A DNA stretch of 64,000 nt, from assembly GCA_021372535.1 (NCBI GenBank), contig JAJFUH010000234.1, forward strand, positions 47,038 through 111,037, written 5' to 3'. Of the stretch, positions 60,945 to 64,000 are shown in pieces; position 1 is the stretch's first letter; each line of letters begins with the position of its first letter. The notes beneath the pieces are model-generated. The model did no database searches and was not told where the DNA came from. It was given only the letters and a program-made list of their open reading frames with translations. The position numbers were made by a program, and so were the translations under genes. This DNA is from a bacterium (GTDB taxonomy: Bacteria > Latescibacterota > Latescibacteria > Latescibacterales > Latescibacteraceae).

Positions 60945-63287
60945 ATGTTTTACAAGCATTTTCTTTATAGAACGCCTATTTTTCTGCTCATTATTTTTAC
61001 CGGGTGTATAGGATTTGCAGGGCTAAGCCAGAGGAGGAGCGAACTGCGGGCCGGCATGCGTCTGAGCGAGATACACCCGGACTGGGAAAAAAATGACAGA
61101 TGCACGAAGTGCCATATGGCATGGAGCTGGGAATATGGGTATTACCGTGGCTGGGATCGTCACGGTCTTATCAGCGATTATTCAAAAGTTTCACCCGCTG
61201 GTTACAAGGACCCCTATGGACTCGATGTCCCGATCAATTCGTTCGCGGAGTATTATTATACCACCTGGTGGAAAGATGCCCTGATGGAACGGAAGGATAG
61301 TACCGAGCCGTCAATGCATCTTTCCGGGTACGGCCGTATCAACGACGGCACCGCTGTTCCGGAAGATTTTCACGGCAGAGTGATTGTGGTTGATCCTTCG
61401 GGGCAGGGCGATGAAAAAACCGTCCAGGAAGGTGTGGACAAAGCTCAGCCAGGCGATACGGTGTTTGTCCGTCCCGGAACCTACAAGGAAACGGTACGGC
61501 TCAGGGAAGGAATTCGGCTCTGGGGTCAGGATCCCTATAAAACCATCATCGACAGCGAAAACAAGGGCTCCACGATTATCGCCGCAAACAAGTGCGACAT
61601 TTCCGGCTTTACCTTGACCGGAACCGGATTCGATTATTCCAGCGACCGTTTCCGCGCCGCCATCCATGCGGTCGACTGCGATTCGACGCTCGTGATAAGG
61701 GGTAACATCTTTTTCAGTAATTCGGTGTTCGGTGTTCTCGTGGAGAGCTCCCGTTCCGATGGATACAACACCACATCCGCCGACCGTTACATCGCCCCGG
61801 AAAATGCCCTCGACAACATCTCGTACAAAGGTTACTCCAATCCCCTTATCATCGGCAATACGTTTTACAATATCGGCGAACGGGCGGTATACTGCATTCA
61901 TGCCGCGCCGGAAATCGCCAACAATATCTTTGTCGGCAACCTCAAAACTCTCGGGATGACCCAGCTTTCAAAACCATTCATTCATCACAACGTTTTCTAT
62001 CGCAACAATGTCTCCATCAACATCAACCGCTCCACTCCTGTCATCTGCCGCAATATCATGATCGGGAATTACTGGGGCCAGCGGATCATGGAAGGCTCGA
62101 TGCCGGTCATTCATGACAATATCATCTGGAATTCCCCCTATTACAAGGAGTTCGCGGAAGACGGGAACTATATACCGTATCCTCCCTCGCCCGGCACCGG
62201 GGAAATCGAGGCCGATCCCCGGTTTGTCGATATGAATGGAGGCGATTACCGGTTCGCTCCCGATTCGCCGTTCCTGGGCAAGAATAAAAAACCGGAACAT
62301 TACGGTATTATCGAGGGACCGGGAATTCAGGTTCCCCCAACCGTAGCGTGTGAATACTCCTGGGCCGAGGAATTCCTTCACCGTACCGATGAAACACGGG
62401 CCGTCATCGCGGCAATCGACTCGGTGAACAGCAGGATAAAGACCATAAATCTTGCCTATACGCTCATCTACAGGAGCTTCATGTATTCGGAGTACGATTC
62501 CTCGGGCAACCAGACCGCTTTTGAACTGAAGGATAAACCGGTGAGCGGCTTTGATTATGCGGCGCAATCGTGGAACTGGGATAACGGGAAGCGCAAAAAG
62601 ATGTATACCTGTTATCTCTTCGGCGGAGGTAAAACGCTCTCCGATTCGGGGACGGTCATTTTCGATGGCCGAAGGGTACATGCCCTTTCCGGCCGATTCG
62701 CGTACCCGGGGCCTTCCGATCCCGATGCTCCCGCGGTTGGTGAGCCGCCCTGCCGTGAGAACATCGGCGGCCTGTACCTTGACTACGACCAGTACATAAA
62801 CGGTTCCATCGGCCCCGCGGGTACTTTTTACTATGGGTATCTCCGCATTCTCGGCGGAGAAGTCCTGGGTGAACGCGAGATGGTCGACGGCCGCGAATGC
62901 GTTGTCGTACGGTATCCGCACCTCGGGCAGGATCAGGTATACAAGTTCTATCTCGATCCCGGACTCGGTTACAGACCGCTCAAGCTCGAACAGTATTTCG
63001 ACCGGCAACTGTACCGCCGTATCGACGACTACCGGTATGTTCCGACGGATGGCATGTGGCTGCCGGTTTCTGTCAGAATTACCGATTACGCGGTGAAGAA
63101 GCCGGAGGAAGGCAGAGTCATTGGAGTTACTGTCCTGCGGGTAACGCCGGAAACGCTTGTGGTCAACGGTCGGCCGGTAGATGTGGCACAGTATCTTCCC
63201 CCGGAATTGAATTTAGAGGAATACGCCAAGAACGGAACGTATGTTCCTCCGGTGAAAAAAACCCACAAGAAAAAAGAAGACAAGTGA
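60945..63287 (+). CDS. Monohaem/beta-helix/LolA-like fusion lipoprotein
   Basis: Start ATG 60945 with GAGGAG four to five bases upstream; an earlier ATG at 60930 lacks one. 780 residues. Lipobox IFTGC (Cys21) then a single CTKCH motif at 53-57 for a covalent haem. Residues about 145-430 form a parallel beta-helix (GDTVFVRPGTYKETVRL, IRGNIFFSNSVFG, IIGNTFYNIGERAVYC, IHDNIIW), and the C-terminal 300 residues (from ETRAVIAAIDSVNSRIKTINLAYTL) are like LolA/outer-membrane lipoprotein sorting proteins with the DGRECVVVRYPH strand. I know of no named family with this order. The TonB receptor gene follows by 43 bases. Confidence 0.7.
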   Translation: MFYKHFLYRTPIFLLIIFTGCIGFAGLSQRRSELRAGMRLSEIHPDWEKNDRCTKCHMAWSWEYGYYRGWDRHGLISDYSKVSPAGYKDPYGLDVPINSFAEYYYTTWWKDALMERKDSTEPSMHLSGYGRINDGTAVPEDFHGRVIVVDPSGQGDEKTVQEGVDKAQPGDTVFVRPGTYKETVRLREGIRLWGQDPYKTIIDSENKGSTIIAANKCDISGFTLTGTGFDYSSDRFRAAIHAVDCDSTLVIRGNIFFSNSVFGVLVESSRSDGYNTTSADRYIAPENALDNISYKGYSNPLIIGNTFYNIGERAVYCIHAAPEIANNIFVGNLKTLGMTQLSKPFIHHNVFYRNNVSININRSTPVICRNIMIGNYWGQRIMEGSMPVIHDNIIWNSPYYKEFAEDGNYIPYPPSPGTGEIEADPRFVDMNGGDYRFAPDSPFLGKNKKPEHYGIIEGPGIQVPPTVACEYSWAEEFLHRTDETRAVIAAIDSVNSRIKTINLAYTLIYRSFMYSEYDSSGNQTAFELKDKPVSGFDYAAQSWNWDNGKRKKMYTCYLFGGGKTLSDSGTVIFDGRRVHALSGRFAYPGPSDPDAPAVGEPPCRENIGGLYLDYDQYINGSIGPAGTFYYGYLRILGGEVLGEREMVDGRECVVVRYPHLGQDQVYKFYLDPGLGYRPLKLEQYFDRQLYRRIDDYRYVPTDGMWLPVSVRITDYAVKKPEEGRVIGVTVLRVTPETLVVNGRPVDVAQYLPPELNLEEYAKNGTYVPPVKKTHKKKEDK

Positions 63288-63330
63288 TGGATTGGGGGTC
63301 TATTGCCCTGTGCTCCCGGTGCAGGGGACG

Positions 63331-64000
63331 ATGATGGGAAGATTTTCAGTGAAAAATATCACGTGCTGTTTTCTTTTTTCCGCGTTGACCGTTGCGCCCT
63401 TGTGGGCCGCCGGGCAATCGTTGAGTGGCAGGGTAGTTGACGCAAACACAAAAAAACCCTTGCCCGGCGTTTCGGTATACCTTGTGAAAAACGGAGTGAG
63501 CGGTATGACCGGCGATGACGGGAAATTTCTGCTCAAAGCCGCGAATACGGGGCCGGATACCCTTGTCTGCCGGAGCATCGATAATTTCGTAGAGAAGATC
63601 GTGGTTTCAATCCCCGGAACGATCGAGGTCAGCCTTGAAACGAACGTTCATGTTCTCGAAACGGTTGAGGTCCGCGCGGCAAGGCCGGACGAACTCCCTC
63701 TGTATGCTCGTACCTCCGCAAGCGTGAATGTCATCGACAGGGAAAACATCCCCGAACGCTCGGCAACGGTCGACGAGGTGCTGGACAGCGAGGTCGGCAT
63801 CGATACCCGTTCTCTCGGCGGCATAGGGGGAAGAACCAGTGTCAGTATTCGCGGTTCGACATCCGAACAGATAGAGGTATACATCGACGGTATTCCTCTG
63901 TCAGCGGGAGGAAGCGGCCTGACCGGCTTTGCCTTTGTCCCGATGAGCCAGGTCGACCGTATCGAAATATATCGCGGAACATCGCCGGGAACGTTCGGTT
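63331..64000 (+). CDS. TonB-dependent outer-membrane receptor (3' truncated)
   Basis: Reads from ATG 63331 to the right edge without a stop (223 codons). Signal peptide (CCFLFSALTVAPLWAAG), a carboxypeptidase-regulatory-like domain at about 27-105 (GRVVDANTKKPLPGVSVYLV), then a TonB box-to-plug domain: VLETVEVRAARPDEL, ASVNVIDRENI, SVSIRGSTSEQIEVYIDGIPL, QVDRIEIYRGTSPG. The barrel lies beyond the edge. Paired with the fusion lipoprotein and the nearby propeller, it may import a cofactor, siderophore or glycan; the cargo cannot be told. Confidence 0.9.
   Translation, partial: MMGRFSVKNITCCFLFSALTVAPLWAAGQSLSGRVVDANTKKPLPGVSVYLVKNGVSGMTGDDGKFLLKAANTGPDTLVCRSIDNFVEKIVVSIPGTIEVSLETNVHVLETVEVRAARPDELPLYARTSASVNVIDRENIPERSATVDEVLDSEVGIDTRSLGGIGGRTSVSIRGSTSEQIEVYIDGIPLSAGGSGLTGFAFVPMSQVDRIEIYRGTSPGTFG

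Overview
The window reads as chromosome of an uncultured Gram-negative bacterium of the FCB superphylum; Latescibacterota-like or KSB1-like lineages are my best guess, not a proven placement. Support comes from a secreted protein ending in a PNPFNPS-type C-terminal sorting/FlgD-like module (32196-33665), many lipoproteins and outer-membrane barrels, carboxypeptidase-regulatory-domain receptors, a secreted alpha-L-fucosidase and GH172-like enzyme, and intergenic gaps full of palindromic repeats. No rRNA, tRNA, CRISPR array, prophage or transposase was found.

Layout. 1-3437 (minus): edge-truncated PAP2-type membrane protein and two exported proteins (beta-helix, FG-GAP/VCBS-like). 3608-9314 (minus): larC, larB, dusB, rimO and thiC, mostly with 4-base overlaps. 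9681-10296 (plus): a MntA/HepT toxin-antitoxin pair. 10433-15992: HGSNAT-like acyltransferase, FKBP lipoprotein, a heptaheme cytochrome lipoprotein paired with a small barrel, and a Tat-exported M28 peptidase. 16109-20078 (minus): a tight PHP-purF-ferredoxin-geranylgeranyl reductase operon; the 56-residue ferredoxin is easily overlooked. 20594-31908 (minus): rnr, purQ, a DUF5686 protein, GH29 fucosidase, a deacetylase-like lipoprotein, and a purL with two PurS-like units fused at its N-terminus. 32196-33665: exported beta-propeller with sorting tail.

34261-42862 (plus) is a complete phosphate regulon: phoB, phoR, a porin, pstS, pstC, pstA, pstB, phoU. Three similar 11-bp-periodic direct repeats lie before phoB, the porin and pstS and are candidate Pho boxes. 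A hairpin sits between pstS and pstC. 43247-54850 holds a barrel protein, an NlpC/P60 peptidase, an orphan ABC ATPase, a phosphodiester glycosidase, a MATE transporter, a GH172-like enzyme, a divergent aldo/keto reductase and a small protein built from a duplicated Cys motif. 55464-57354 is amtB-glnK with a dispersed repeat between them. 57429-64000 ends with a PepSY-like membrane protein, a sodium:solute symporter, a beta-propeller lipoprotein, a haem-motif/beta-helix/LolA-like fusion lipoprotein and a truncated TonB-dependent receptor.

The least-explained material is the dispersed repeats: several families recur in gene gaps. One (20376-20485 and 38195-38304) is a double hairpin whose two copies differ by paired substitutions that keep the stems, as expected of a structured element.
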